From: Streptomyces cyaneofuscatus
GTDB taxonomy: Bacteria; Actinomycetota; Actinomycetes; Streptomycetales; Streptomycetaceae
Length of the DNA stretch: 64,000 nt
Assembly (NCBI RefSeq): GCF_000718135.1
Contig: NZ_JOEM01000006.1
Location: 186,001 to 250,000, forward strand
Direction of reading: 5' to 3'
Under the pieces are notes generated by a model, which made no database searches, was not told the DNA's origin, and saw nothing but the letters and a program-made list of their open reading frames with translations. Made by a program: the position numbers and the translations under genes. Below, one piece after another: positions 1-8,700 of the stretch; position 1 is the stretch's first letter, and every line of letters begins with the position of its first letter.

Positions 1-941
1 GTACCGGTAAGACCACGGTCGCCGCCGCCCTCGCGCTCGCCCTCGCGACCGAGGGCAGGCGCACCCTCCTCGTCGAGGTCGAGGGCAGACAGGGCATCGC
101 GCAGCTCTTCGGTGCCGACGCGTTGCCCTATGAGGAGCGCAAAATCGCCGTCGCGCCGGGCGGCGGCGAGGTGCACGCGCTGGCGATCGACGCCGAGCAG
201 GCGCTCCTCGACTACCTCCAGATGTTCTACAAGCTCGGCGGCGCGGGCCGGGCGCTCAAGAAGCTCGGCGCGATCGACTTCGCCACCACCATCGCGCCCG
301 GGGTCCGGGACGTCCTGCTGACCGGCAAGGCCTGCGAAGCCGTACGCCGCAAGGACAAGCAGGGCCGGTTCGTCTACGACCACGTGATCATGGACGCCCC
401 GCCCACCGGCCGCATCACGCGCTTCCTGAACGTCAACGACGAGGTCGCGGGGCTGGCCAGGATCGGCCCGATACACAACCAGGCCCAGGCCGTGATGCGG
501 GTCCTGAAGTCCCCGCAGACCGCCGTCCACCTGGTGACCCTGCTGGAAGAGATGCCGGTCCAGGAGACCGCGGACGGCATCGCGGAACTGAGCGCCGCCG
601 ACCTCCCCGTGGGCCGCGTCATCGTGAACATGGTGCGCCCGCACCTGGTCGACGAGGAGACCCTGCGCACCGGCGCGACCGGCCGCCGCAAGGAGATCGC
701 CAAGGCGCTGACCCGCGCCGGGGTGACCGGCTCCGCCGCCCTCGTACGGCCCCTGATCGAGCAGGCCTCCGAACACGCCCAGCGCGTCGGCCTGGAGCGC
801 GAGCAGCGTGCCGTACTGGCCGGGCTCGGACTGCCGACCGCCGAGCTGCCGCTGGTCGGCGACGGGGTGGACCTCGCCGCACTGCACGACCTGGCCACGG
901 AGCTCCGTAAACAGGGCGTAGGGGAAGGGGCGGACGCATGA
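1..941 (+). CDS. ArsA-like ATPase, first of a tandem pair (5' end outside window)
   Basis: The open frame enters from the left edge (first complete codon at position 3) and gives 312 residues to a TGA at 939-941. The visible N-terminus begins inside a P-loop (TGKTT), followed by a hydrophobic strand (TLLVEVEG) and a later DAPPTGR segment like the switch II/Walker B region of ArsA/GET3-type ATPases. No arsenite-binding cysteine triad is seen, so arsenite transport should not be assumed. Its stop overlaps the ATG of the next ATPase (ATGA), implying translational coupling and perhaps a heterodimer, since ArsA-type enzymes work as two paired nucleotide-binding halves. The gene corresponds in context to the ion-transporting-ATPase pair next to wblA in S. 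coelicolor. The substrate is unknown. Only about one codon group of the P-loop is missing from view. Confidence 0.88.
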   Translation, partial: TGKTTVAAALALALATEGRRTLLVEVEGRQGIAQLFGADALPYEERKIAVAPGGGEVHALAIDAEQALLDYLQMFYKLGGAGRALKKLGAIDFATTIAPGVRDVLLTGKACEAVRRKDKQGRFVYDHVIMDAPPTGRITRFLNVNDEVAGLARIGPIHNQAQAVMRVLKSPQTAVHLVTLLEEMPVQETADGIAELSAADLPVGRVIVNMVRPHLVDEETLRTGATGRRKEIAKALTRAGVTGSAALVRPLIEQASEHAQRVGLEREQRAVLAGLGLPTAELPLVGDGVDLAALHDLATELRKQGVGEGADA

Positions 942-2389
942 CGCAGGCCACGGACCACATCCCGGAGCCGGCCCTCGGGGCGGCCCCCGGGCTGGACACC
1001 GACGCGCTGCTCGACGACCCGGGGATCCGGATCATCGTCTGCTGCGGCTCCGGCGGCGTCGGCAAGACCACGACGGCCGCCGCCCTCGGCGTACGGGCGG
1101 CCGAGCGCGGCCGGAAGGTCGTCGTCCTCACCATCGACCCGGCCCGCCGGCTCGCGCAGTCCATGGGCATCGACCAGCTGGACAACGTCCCCCGCCGGGT
1201 CGAGGGCATCGCGGGCGACGGCGAACTGCACGCCATGATGCTCGACATGAAGCGGACCTTCGACGAGACCGTGGAGGCTCACGCGGACGCGGAAAGGGCC
1301 CGCGCGATCCTGGAGAACCCCTTTTACCAGTCCCTGTCGGCCGGGTTCGCCGGTACGCAGGAGTACATGGCGATGGAGAAGCTCGGGCAGCTGCGGGCGC
1401 GCGACGAGTGGGACCTGATCATCGTCGACACCCCTCCCTCGCGCTCCGCGCTGGACTTCCTGGACGCGCCGAAGCGGCTCGGCTCGTTCCTGGACGGGAA
1501 GTTCATCCGGCTGCTGATGGCGCCCGCGAAGGTGGGCGGCCGGGCCGGGATGAAGTTCCTCAATGTCGGTATGTCGATGATGACCGGGACCCTGGGCAAG
1601 CTGCTCGGCGGCCAGTTCCTCCGGGACGTGCAGACGTTCGTCGCCGCGATGGACACCATGTTCGGCGGCTTCCGCAGCCGGGCGGACGCCACGTACAAGC
1701 TGCTCCAGGCCCCCGGTACGGCCTTCCTCGTGGTCGCGACCCCGGAGCGGGACGCACTGCGCGAGGCCGCGTACTTCGTGGAGCGGCTGGCGGCCGAGGA
1801 CATGCCGCTGGCCGGTCTCGTCCTGAACCGGGCGCACGGCAGCGAGGCCGCCCGGCTCTCCGCCGAGCAGGCGCTGACCGCCGCAGAAAATCTTGACGAC
1901 GCCCGCATTGTGGATCAGACGGCCGGGAAGGCTGGCCTTGGTGACCGGGAGGCCCCCGACCCTGTGGTCACCGCCCCCGAAGCCGGCACGACACCGCCCT
2001 CCCCCGAGCACGAGCACAAGCACGACCCCGAGAACACCGAAGAAGACGCCCAGGCCAACGCCCACCACAGCCACAGCCACAGCCACAGCCACAGCCACAG
2101 CAATGCGAACCAGCACGAGCCGCATGCGAAGGGCACGACGGACTCCACCGCCGAAGTCCCTGTGGACATCGACGAACTGACGGCGGGCCTGCTGCGTCTG
2201 CACGCCGAGCGCATGCAGGTCGTCGCGCGCGAACAGCACACCCGCGACCGCTTCATCGAGCTGCACCCCGAGGTCCTGGTGACCGCGGTGGCCGCACTGC
2301 CCGGCGATGTGCACGACCTGGACGGGCTGCGGGCCATCGGCGACCGCCTGGCCTCCGGTTCCGCCCCCGCTCCGGCCGGAGCGGCGTAG
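938..2389 (+). CDS. ArsA-like ATPase, second of the pair, with His/Ser-rich insert
   Basis: A 483-residue protein with a deviant Walker A motif (GSGGVGKTTT, about residues 33-42), a switch I-like DPARR segment and a DTPPSRSALDF switch II-like motif, all features of the ArsA/GET3 branch of P-loop ATPases. The start ATG overlaps the stop of the upstream partner. Between the ATPase core and a C-terminal segment (about 410-483) there is an acidic, low-complexity linker (about 340-395) containing a run of alternating His and Ser encoded by a 6-bp repeat near 2063-2102. Such a run can bind divalent metal or simply be a flexible linker. The gene converges on wblA, with under 70 bp between the two stops. 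The cellular target or membrane partner is unknown; membrane-protein targeting or anion export are both compatible with the family. Confidence 0.9.
   Translation: MTQATDHIPEPALGAAPGLDTDALLDDPGIRIIVCCGSGGVGKTTTAAALGVRAAERGRKVVVLTIDPARRLAQSMGIDQLDNVPRRVEGIAGDGELHAMMLDMKRTFDETVEAHADAERARAILENPFYQSLSAGFAGTQEYMAMEKLGQLRARDEWDLIIVDTPPSRSALDFLDAPKRLGSFLDGKFIRLLMAPAKVGGRAGMKFLNVGMSMMTGTLGKLLGGQFLRDVQTFVAAMDTMFGGFRSRADATYKLLQAPGTAFLVVATPERDALREAAYFVERLAAEDMPLAGLVLNRAHGSEAARLSAEQALTAAENLDDARIVDQTAGKAGLGDREAPDPVVTAPEAGTTPPSPEHEHKHDPENTEEDAQANAHHSHSHSHSHSHSNANQHEPHAKGTTDSTAEVPVDIDELTAGLLRLHAERMQVVAREQHTRDRFIELHPEVLVTAVAALPGDVHDLDGLRAIGDRLASGSAPAPAGAA
2063..2102 (+). repeat. 6-bp coding microsatellite (AGCCAC) in ArsA-like gene
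   Basis: About six in-frame AGC-CAC units encode an alternating Ser-His stretch around residues 376-388 of the second ArsA-like ATPase. Repeat number could vary by slippage without breaking the frame because the unit is two codons. Confidence 0.9.
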
Positions 2390-2457
2390 ACCTCCCGCAG
2401 CGCCCTGCCCGAGCGGCCCGAGCACGGCGACCCCCGGCCGCGTACGTCCCGAGCGCC

Positions 2458-2808
2458 CTAGCCCACAGCCGCGTACGTCTCGTGCAGTTCGTCGTCCTCC
2501 AGCCCGATCACCGCGGGCAAGATGCCGGTGGACCGCTCGTACTCACTGCGTGCGGTCTCCAGCAAGCGGCGCCAGGACGTGACGGTGGGCCGGCGGCGCA
2601 GCAGTGCGCGGCGCTCCCGCTCCGTCATTCCGCCCCACACGCCGAACTCGACGCGATTGTCCAGCGCGTCGGCCAGGCACTCGGTCCGCACCGGGCATCC
2701 GGTGCACACCGCCTTGGCCCTGTTCTGCGCTGCCCCTTGTACGAACAGTTCATCCGGATCGGTAGTGCGGCAGGCTGCCTGCGCACTCCAGTCGGTTACC
2801 CAGCCCAT
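2458..2808 (-). CDS. wblA: WhiB-like regulator WblA
   Basis: A 116-residue WhiB-family protein. From the chosen start (MGWVTDW) the four iron-sulfur cluster cysteines are C13, C35, C38 and C44, followed by the GVWGG turn (56-60) and a basic TERERRALLRRRP segment for DNA contact. WblA-type proteins bind a 4Fe-4S cluster and, in Streptomyces, act as pleiotropic repressors of antibiotic production and promote aerial development. The neighbourhood (ArsA-like pair on one side, class A PBP on the other) matches wblA of S. coelicolor. The frame is open to a GTG at 2865, but the ATG at 2808 has the better Shine-Dalgarno (GGGAGAGGA) and matches the usual family length, so it is preferred. The gene is convergent with the ATPases and divergent from the PBP across an unusually long spacer. 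Confidence 0.93.
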   Translation of the reverse strand: MGWVTDWSAQAACRTTDPDELFVQGAAQNRAKAVCTGCPVRTECLADALDNRVEFGVWGGMTERERRALLRRRPTVTSWRRLLETARSEYERSTGILPAVIGLEDDELHETYAAVG

Positions 2809-3449
2809 GCCGGCGCCGTCCTCTCCCGAATCGAGGCTCCCCCACGGCGGTAGCGGCATATTCACCGCTGCCAGTTGAGGACGTTACGGAAGGTGGGGAC
2901 AGCACAACACCCCCTTCGGGCCCAATCTTGAATGGTCCGAACGGACTATGCGTATGCGGCAGATCACCCAGGGGAGTGAGGGGAAGACATGCGCGACTAA
3001 CTCCGCGAAAACGGGACAGCACACCCGAATGGCAACGGACGTTCAGTGACACACGGGGCGAATTCGGGAGCGCCGTGATGTGCGATTCACCTGTGCGTCG
3101 GCCGGGAGAAGAATGACCAGAAGAGGTGCATGGGGTTGCAGGGGGGTTGATACGGGACCGGACTGCTGTGACAGTTGAGAGCAGCTTAGGCCAAGGCCTG
3201 TCCGCCTGTCCGGCGAATGAGAACGTAGGCGCCTCATGGGGTGTGCCTGGGGTGTGCCCGCTCGCCGTGCCTGCCGTCCTCCGCACCGGGTCCACGAGAC
3301 ACCGGGTCCACGAGACACCGGGTCCGCGAGCGCATGGGCGTGCGCGCCGAAGAGTGCTCCCGTATCCGGATGTCACGGTCTGGTACGCGAACGCTCCGAG
3401 AGGCCCCCGTTCCTACAGAACGCTCATAACTACGGATTAGGCTGCCCCC
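2809..3449. other. Long divergent intergenic region between wblA and the PBP gene
   Basis: No convincing gene is seen in these roughly 640 bases. Codon bias is absent in all frames and the open frames are short. It must hold the wblA promoter/leader on one strand and the PBP promoter on the other. The only structure I can point to is the tandem repeat at 3284-3330. Confidence 0.6.
3284..3330. repeat. 16-bp tandem repeat, about 2.9 copies
   Basis: Two perfect copies of caccgggtccacgaga (3284-3299, 3300-3315) and a third, 15-base copy with one change (3316-3330) lie about 120 bp upstream of the PBP start. It is a candidate repeated operator or a neutral slippage product. Confidence 0.92.
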
Positions 3450-5681
3450 ATGCCAAAGAAGCGCTCGGGCGGGGGTCTCACCACGACCCAGCAGGCCGCC
3501 AAGTTCCTCGGTGTCGCCGCACTCTCCGGAGCTGTCCTGGCAGGCATCGCGCTGCCCGCAGCCGGAGCGTTGGGGCTCGCCGCCAAGGGGACGGTCGAAG
3601 GGTTCGACGAGATCCCCTCCAACCTGAAGACTCCGCCGCTCAGCCAGCGGACCACGATCCTGGACCGCGACGGCGGGGCGATCGCGACGGTCTACTCGCG
3701 CGACCGCACCGTGGTCCCGCTCAAGGACATCTCCCCGTACATGCAGGACGCGATCATCGCGATCGAGGACTCCCGCTTCTACGAGCACGGGGCGGTCGAC
3801 CTCAAGGGCATCCTGCGCGCGATGAACCGCAACGTACAGACGGGCGGGACCGCGCAGGGCGCGTCGACCCTCACCCAGCAGTACGTGAAGAACGTGTTCG
3901 TCGAGGAGGCCGGCGACGACCAGGAGAAGGTCGCGCAGGCCACCCAGCAGACGCTCGGCCGCAAGGTCCGTGAGCTGAAGTACGCGATCCAGGTCGAGGA
4001 AGAGCTCGGCAAGAAGAAGATCCTGGAGAACTACCTCAACATCACGTTCTTCGGCCAGCAGGCGTACGGCGTCGAGGCCGCGTCCCAGCGGTACTTCTCC
4101 AAGCGCGCCAAGGACCTGAAGGTGGAGGAGGCCGCGCTGCTCGCCGGCATCGTCCAGTCGCCGACCCGCTACGACCCGGTCAACGACACGGAAGAGGCCA
4201 CCAAGCGCCGTAACACCGTGCTGACCCGGATGGCCGCCACCCGCGCCATCACCCAGGCCGAGGCCGACAAGGCCATGGAGACGCCGATCAAGCTGAAGGT
4301 CAGCAAGCCGAAGAACGGCTGCATCACGGCCGTCAGCGGCTCCGGGTTCTTCTGCGACTACGTACGCAAGACGATCCTGACCGACCCGGCGTTCGGCAAG
4401 ACCGAGGAGGAGCGCTCCAAGCTCTGGAACCTCGGCGGGCTCACCGTCCGGACCACGCTCGACCCGCGCGCCCAGCAGGCCGCCAACGAGGCCGCGACCG
4501 CAAGGGTCAACAAGGACGACAAGTTCGCGGCCTCCGTGGTGCAGGTGCAGCCGGGCAGCGGCAAGATCCTCTCCATGGGCCAGTCCCGCCCGTACGGCCT
4601 GGACCAGAAGCAGAACGAGACCGTGCTCAACCTCGCCGTCAGCAACAAGATGGGCGGCAGTACGTACGGATTCCAGGTCGGCTCGACGTTCAAGCCGTTC
4701 ACCGCGGCGGCGGCGCTGGAGAAGGGCATCACCCCGGCGACGTCGTTCTCGACGGACTGGAAGATGACCCTCAAGGAGCAGGACTTCCGCAACTGCACCG
4801 GCTCCCCGGCGGGCTACGCGGACTGGCCCCTGCAGAACGAGCTGGAGTCCGAGAAGGGCTCCTGGGACATGACCAGCGCGCTCGGCAAGTCCATCAACAC
4901 CTACTTCGCGCTGCTGGAGCAGAAGGCCGGCCTCTGCGAGACCGTGGAGATGGCGAAGAAGCTCGGCTACGAGCGCGGGGACGGCAAGAAGATCGTGGAA
5001 GCCCCCTCGATCACCCTCGGCAGTGAGGTGAGCACCCCGCTCTCCATGGCCGCCGCGTACGCCGGGTTCGCCAACCGGGGCACGTACTGCACGCCGATCG
5101 CCATCGAGTCGATCACCGACCCGAACGGCAAGAAGCTCAAGGTCCCGCAGACGAAGTGCTCGCGGGCGATGAGCGAGAACACCGCGGACACCATCAACCA
5201 GATGCTCAAGGGTGTCGTTGAGGACGGCACCGGTACGCAGGCCGGTCTGAGCGACCGGGACAACGCGGGCAAGACCGGTACGACGAACGACCGCAAGGAC
5301 GCCTGGTTCGTCGGGTACACGCCGAACCTCTCCACCGCGGTGTGGGTCGGTGACGACGTCGGCGACAAGAGCTCGATGTTCAACGTCACCATCGGCGGCC
5401 AGTACTACGACAAGGTCTGCGGCGGCTGCCTGCCGGGACCGATCTGGCGGATCGCCATGACCGGCGCGCTCAACGCCTCCGAGACTCCGGCGTTCAACCA
5501 CGTCTCCGTCCCCCGGGCGAAGGTCAAGGAGGACAAGGAGAAGGAGGACGGCGACCGCGGCGGTGACCGTGGCGGCGACGAGGACGGCAAGCCCGGCCGC
5601 GACCGGCCCGGCATCCAGCTCCCGGGCGGCCTGATCGGCGGCGGCGGCGACCAGCAGGGCGGCGGCAGGTCCGGCCCCTGA
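3450..5681 (+). CDS. Class A penicillin-binding protein (bifunctional transglycosylase/transpeptidase)
   Basis: A 743-residue peptidoglycan synthase. One N-terminal hydrophobic segment (about 18-45) serves as membrane anchor. The GT51 transglycosylase domain follows, with EDSRFYEHG (106-114, catalytic Glu106), GASTLTQQ (137-144) and the ILENYLN helix. The transpeptidase domain carries STFK (Ser412 nucleophile, Lys415), SIN (481-483) and KTGT (608-611). The protein would polymerise lipid II and cross-link stems outside the membrane. The C-terminus (about 690-743) is an Asp/Gly/Arg-rich low-complexity tail. The order wblA - PBP - YqeY matches the S. coelicolor core chromosome. The gene is followed directly by a strong intrinsic terminator. 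Start is ATG 3450, just after a short upstream spacer. Confidence 0.93.
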   Translation: MPKKRSGGGLTTTQQAAKFLGVAALSGAVLAGIALPAAGALGLAAKGTVEGFDEIPSNLKTPPLSQRTTILDRDGGAIATVYSRDRTVVPLKDISPYMQDAIIAIEDSRFYEHGAVDLKGILRAMNRNVQTGGTAQGASTLTQQYVKNVFVEEAGDDQEKVAQATQQTLGRKVRELKYAIQVEEELGKKKILENYLNITFFGQQAYGVEAASQRYFSKRAKDLKVEEAALLAGIVQSPTRYDPVNDTEEATKRRNTVLTRMAATRAITQAEADKAMETPIKLKVSKPKNGCITAVSGSGFFCDYVRKTILTDPAFGKTEEERSKLWNLGGLTVRTTLDPRAQQAANEAATARVNKDDKFAASVVQVQPGSGKILSMGQSRPYGLDQKQNETVLNLAVSNKMGGSTYGFQVGSTFKPFTAAAALEKGITPATSFSTDWKMTLKEQDFRNCTGSPAGYADWPLQNELESEKGSWDMTSALGKSINTYFALLEQKAGLCETVEMAKKLGYERGDGKKIVEAPSITLGSEVSTPLSMAAAYAGFANRGTYCTPIAIESITDPNGKKLKVPQTKCSRAMSENTADTINQMLKGVVEDGTGTQAGLSDRDNAGKTGTTNDRKDAWFVGYTPNLSTAVWVGDDVGDKSSMFNVTIGGQYYDKVCGGCLPGPIWRIAMTGALNASETPAFNHVSVPRAKVKEDKEKEDGDRGGDRGGDEDGKPGRDRPGIQLPGGLIGGGGDQQGGGRSGP

Positions 5682-5694
5682 TCTGCTCGCACGA

Positions 5695-5735
5695 GGGGGG
5701 CGCCCCGGTCGACGGACCGGGGCGCCCCCCTTTTT
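5695..5735. terminator. Strong intrinsic terminator between PBP and YqeY-like genes
   Basis: A perfect 16-bp stem (5695-5710 with 5715-5730), 4-base loop (gacg), followed by five T residues (5731-5735). It lies between convergent genes; the T-run favours the plus-strand PBP transcript. Confidence 0.95.
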
Positions 5736-5758
5736 CACGCCTGTACGGGGCTCAGGGC

Positions 5759-6223
5759 TCAGCCCGCGAGGAGCTTCTTCACCGCGGCGGCGACGCGGCC
5801 GCCCTCGGCGAGGCCCGCCACCTTGGGGTTGACGATCTTCATGACCGCACCCATGGCGCGCGGCCCCTCGGCCCCGGCGGCCTTCGCCTCCTCGACGGCG
5901 GACGCCACGATCGCGTTCAGCTCGTCGTCGGAGAGCTGCTTGGGGAGGTAGCCGTCCAGCAGCTCGCCCTCCGCCTTCTCGCGCTCCGCCTGCTCGGTCC
6001 GGCCGCCCTGGGCGAACGCCTCGGCCGCCTCACGGCGCTTCTTCGCCTCCTTGGCGATCACCTTCTGCACCTCGTCGTCGGAGAGCTCGCGCGCCGACTT
6101 GCCGCTGACCTCTTCCTTGGTGATCGCGGTGAGGGTGAGCCGAAGGGTGGACGAGGTCAGCTCGTCACGCGCCTTCATGGCCGTGTGGAGGTCTTCCTTG
6201 AGCTTGGACTTGAGCGTGGTCAT
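5759..6223 (-). CDS. GatB/YqeY domain protein
   Basis: A 154-residue small soluble protein of the YqeY family (MTTLKSKLKEDLHTAMKARDE N-terminal helix, LTAITKEEV, then helical LSDDEVQKVIAKEAKKRREAAEAF, and a C-terminal RVAAAVKKLLA helix). The family shares the tRNA-binding helical domain of GatB/GatE amidotransferase subunits. A function in mischarged-tRNA handling is suggested by homology but not established. It is divergent from the metallophosphoesterase, with 79 bp between starts, and convergent with the PBP gene. Length and start (ATG 6221-6223) match the family. Confidence 0.9.
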   Translation of the reverse strand: MTTLKSKLKEDLHTAMKARDELTSSTLRLTLTAITKEEVSGKSARELSDDEVQKVIAKEAKKRREAAEAFAQGGRTEQAEREKAEGELLDGYLPKQLSDDELNAIVASAVEEAKAAGAEGPRAMGAVMKIVNPKVAGLAEGGRVAAAVKKLLAG

Positions 6224-6302
6224 GCCGTGATTGTGACAGGTGCGGGGTGCCCGCCGCCCTCCGGTTTTCCGCTCAAGGCACCGTGTCTGCGACGATGGAC
6301 GG

Positions 6303-7241
6303 ATGCGCGCACGCTACGGAGTACCCCTGAAAGTCACGGCAGTCGGTGCGGCGGTCGGCGCCGCCGGCCTCGCCTACGCCGCCGGATTCGAGGCCCGCTC
6401 GTTCCGCCTGCGGCGGGTCACCGTTCCCGTACTCCCGCACGGCGCGCGCCCGTTGCGCGTCCTCCAGGTGTCCGACATCCACATGGTGAGCGGCCAGCGC
6501 AAAAAGCGCGCCTGGCTCCAGTCGCTGGCGGGCCTGCGACCGGACTTCGTGGTGAACACGGGCGACAACCTCTCCGACCCGGAGGCGGTGCCCGAGGTGC
6601 TGGACGCGCTCGGGCCGCTGATGGAGTTCCCGGGGGTGTACGTCTTCGGCTCCAACGACTACTACGGGCCCAAGCTGCGCAACCCGGGCCGCTACCTTCT
6701 GGAGAAGATCCAGGGCAAGCACGGCCTCAACGGCAACGAGCCCGCGGTCGGTGTCGTGCACAACCCGTGGGAGCCGATGCGCGACGCCTTCGACGAGGCG
6801 GGCTGGCTGAACCTGACGAACACCCGGGGCCGGCTCAAGCTGGACGGCACGGAGATCGCGTTCACGGGCCTGGACGACCCGCACATCAAGCGCGACCGCT
6901 ACGCCGAGGTCCAGGGCGGCCCGGAAACCGGCGCCGACCTCTCCATCGGCGTGGTCCACGCCCCGTACCTGCGCTCCCTGGACGCCTTCACGGCCGACGG
7001 CTACCCCCTGATCCTGGCGGGCCACACACACGGCGGCCAGCTGTGCATCCCCTTCTACGGGGCGCTGGTCACCAACTGCGACCTGGACACCGACCGGGTC
7101 AAGGGCCTGTCCACCCATACGGCAGGCGACCACCGCGCCTACCTCCACGTCTCCGCAGGCTGCGGCACCAACCGCTACACCCCGGTCCGCTTCGCCTGCC
7201 CGCCCGAGGTCACGCTGCTGACACTGGTGGGGCGGGGCTGA
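6303..7241 (+). CDS. Calcineurin-like metallophosphoesterase, membrane-anchored (YaeI-like)
   Basis: A 312-residue protein with one N-terminal hydrophobic segment (about 11-30) and the dinuclear-metal phosphoesterase motifs in order: SDIH (57-60), NTGDN (85-89), SND (117-119, the family's GNH/E position) and GHTHGG near the C-terminal third. Family members of this YaeI/YkuE type are membrane-associated phosphodiesterases or phospholipid-metabolising enzymes. The natural substrate here is unknown. An upstream in-frame ATG at 6240 exists, but ATG 6303 gives the usual MRARYGVPLK start and a clean transmembrane anchor. The gene is the last core gene before the tRNA-Pro attachment site. Confidence 0.88.
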   Translation: MRARYGVPLKVTAVGAAVGAAGLAYAAGFEARSFRLRRVTVPVLPHGARPLRVLQVSDIHMVSGQRKKRAWLQSLAGLRPDFVVNTGDNLSDPEAVPEVLDALGPLMEFPGVYVFGSNDYYGPKLRNPGRYLLEKIQGKHGLNGNEPAVGVVHNPWEPMRDAFDEAGWLNLTNTRGRLKLDGTEIAFTGLDDPHIKRDRYAEVQGGPETGADLSIGVVHAPYLRSLDAFTADGYPLILAGHTHGGQLCIPFYGALVTNCDLDTDRVKGLSTHTAGDHRAYLHVSAGCGTNRYTPVRFACPPEVTLLTLVGRG

Positions 7242-7361
7242 GGGGCACGGCCGGGGCCGGGGGCGAGCTGGGGGGCCGGGCTGGGGGCCAGAGAAAGCGG
7301 ATTTCGCCTCCGGCCGCAGGTGGGCTAAAGTAATCGATGTCGCCGGGAGACCGGTGGACAT

Positions 7362-7435
7362 CGGGGTGTAGCGCAGCTTGGCAGCGCGCTTCGTTCGGGA
7401 CGAAGAGGTCGTGGGTTCAAATCCCGCCACCCCGA
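7362..7435 (+). tRNA. tRNA-Pro (anticodon CGG)
   Basis: A 74-nt gene without encoded CCA. The acceptor stem CGGGGTG (7362-7368) pairs with CACCCCG (7428-7434), with discriminator A7435. The anticodon stem 7389-7393/7401-7405 encloses loop TTCGGGA, anticodon CGG at 7396-7398. The T-arm carries GGTTCAAAT. The 3' half from 7394 is the crossover segment of the integrated element, so the integrated copy is restored to a full tRNA. pSAM2-type elements are known to use a tRNA-Pro gene. Confidence 0.97.
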
Positions 7436-7439
7436 CAGC
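7394..7439 (+). other. attL: left attachment site inside tRNA-Pro
   Basis: A 46-bp segment from the anticodon loop to four bases past the tRNA end, repeated without mismatch at 23753-23798. The two copies bracket a module of integrase, replication and transfer genes, which identifies them as attL and attR. Confidence 0.96.
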
Positions 7440-7451
7440 TAAGCACCAGGT

Positions 7452-7486
7452 CAGAGGGCCCTTACCGAATCGGTAAGGGCCCTCTG
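7452..7486. terminator. Hairpin just inside the element, after attL
   Basis: A perfect 16-bp stem (7452-7467 with 7471-7486) and 3-base loop AAT. It lies 12 bp after the attL repeat, at the place where the tRNA transcript and the opposing int transcript would end. No T-run follows, so termination strength is uncertain. Confidence 0.75.
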
Positions 7487-7530
7487 GCATTGCTGTGTGT
7501 CTATCTGCGTGACTATCGCTTCCTGCGTGC

Positions 7531-8700
7531 CTACGGCTTCTGGGGGTCCGCGCCGAAGATGCCGTCCATGACGACGGCGCCCGTCTGGATCACCGGCCTG
7601 ATCTGCTTCCGGTAGACCTCCTCGGTCACGGCCGTTCCCGAGTGACCGACGAGCCGGGAGATCTCCTCCAGAGGGACGCCACGGTCGGAGAGCAGGGACA
7701 CGAAGCTGTGCCGAAGCTCCCGGGGCGTCCACTCGGCAGCGTCGACCCCGTCGACGTCCTTGAGCGCCTGGCGGAAGGCGCGGCGGACGTTGGCGGCGTC
7801 GAGCGGCTTACCGACCGCCGAGGAGAAGACGAGCCCGTGCTCCTCCCAGTCGTCGCCGGCGGCGAGTCGATCCCAGCCCTGATCCTCGTACTGCCGCCAG
7901 AGCGCATCGATACAGCGTGACGGCAGGGCGAGCGTGCGCCGGGACTTGCGGGTCTTGGTGTCGCCGCTCCGCCGGACCGACCGCCACACGGCGATGTGCG
8001 GAGGCTGCGCCGGGACCAGGTCGGGCCGTCCCTTGAGGAAGACGTGGTCCCAGGTGAGGGCCCGCAGTTCCTCGGTGCGAGCGCCGGTCAGGAGGGCGAC
8101 AACGATGTAGGCGTACATCGAGGTTCCCTCAGCTCCCCGGAGAACGGCCTCGGCCTGGGCGAAGGTGAGGGCTTTCGAGGGACGTCCGGACTGTCCCTGA
8201 GGCACCGAGCACAGCTCCACGACGTTCCGCTTGACCTTGTCCCGGGCCATGGCCCGCTTGACCGCCCGGTTCAGGCAGGAGTGAAGGCCCTGGAGGGTGC
8301 GGGTGCTGAGCGTCCTGGACTTCTTGGCCAGCCAGCGGTCGACGTCTTCCGCGCTGAGATCGCGGAGCTTGCGGGCGCCGAGCGACGGAACGACGTGCTT
8401 CTCGCTGAGGAGCGTGGTCGTCGCGACGGTGCTCGGGTCAAGGCCGGCCTGACCATAGGTGAGCCAGTCCGTGACGGCGTCCTTCACGGTGTAGTTGGTC
8501 GGCGCGATGGCCAGACCGTCTTCGTGGTCGCGCAGCACCTCCTTGAGCTTGTTCTTCGCCTCCGTCTTGGTCCTGCCACTCCCCCGCTTCACAATCCGCT
8601 TGCCGCTCGGGTCGAAGCCGAGGTTCGCCGTGGCGATCCACCGTTGCCTCTTCTCGTCCCAGTGCAGGCCGCCGTCACCGCGGCTGCGTCGTTTCGTCAT
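7531..8700 (-). CDS. int: Site-specific tyrosine integrase
   Basis: A 389-residue tyrosine recombinase. The N-terminal arm-binding region (about 1-60) and SAM-like core-binding domain (about 70-160) precede the catalytic domain, with Arg208 (GART), a basic KTRKSRR strand holding the catalytic Lys (about 249-252), RELRH (327-331, Arg330), His353 (LVGHSG) and nucleophile Tyr363 (EEVY). The first residue of the usual HxxR box is Arg rather than His; I recall RELRH as common in actinomycete element integrases, so activity is still expected. It catalyses recombination between attP and the tRNA-Pro attB. The ATG overlaps the stop of xis by one base, so int-xis-rep form one operon reading toward attL. 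Confidence 0.96.
   Translation of the reverse strand: MTKRRSRGDGGLHWDEKRQRWIATANLGFDPSGKRIVKRGSGRTKTEAKNKLKEVLRDHEDGLAIAPTNYTVKDAVTDWLTYGQAGLDPSTVATTTLLSEKHVVPSLGARKLRDLSAEDVDRWLAKKSRTLSTRTLQGLHSCLNRAVKRAMARDKVKRNVVELCSVPQGQSGRPSKALTFAQAEAVLRGAEGTSMYAYIVVALLTGARTEELRALTWDHVFLKGRPDLVPAQPPHIAVWRSVRRSGDTKTRKSRRTLALPSRCIDALWRQYEDQGWDRLAAGDDWEEHGLVFSSAVGKPLDAANVRRAFRQALKDVDGVDAAEWTPRELRHSFVSLLSDRGVPLEEISRLVGHSGTAVTEEVYRKQIRPVIQTGAVVMDGIFGADPQKP

Noticed and set aside
938..2389. Arsenite efflux function for the ArsA-like pair
   Set aside because: No arsenite-binding cysteines, no arsB/arsR neighbours; the locus is the conserved wblA region.
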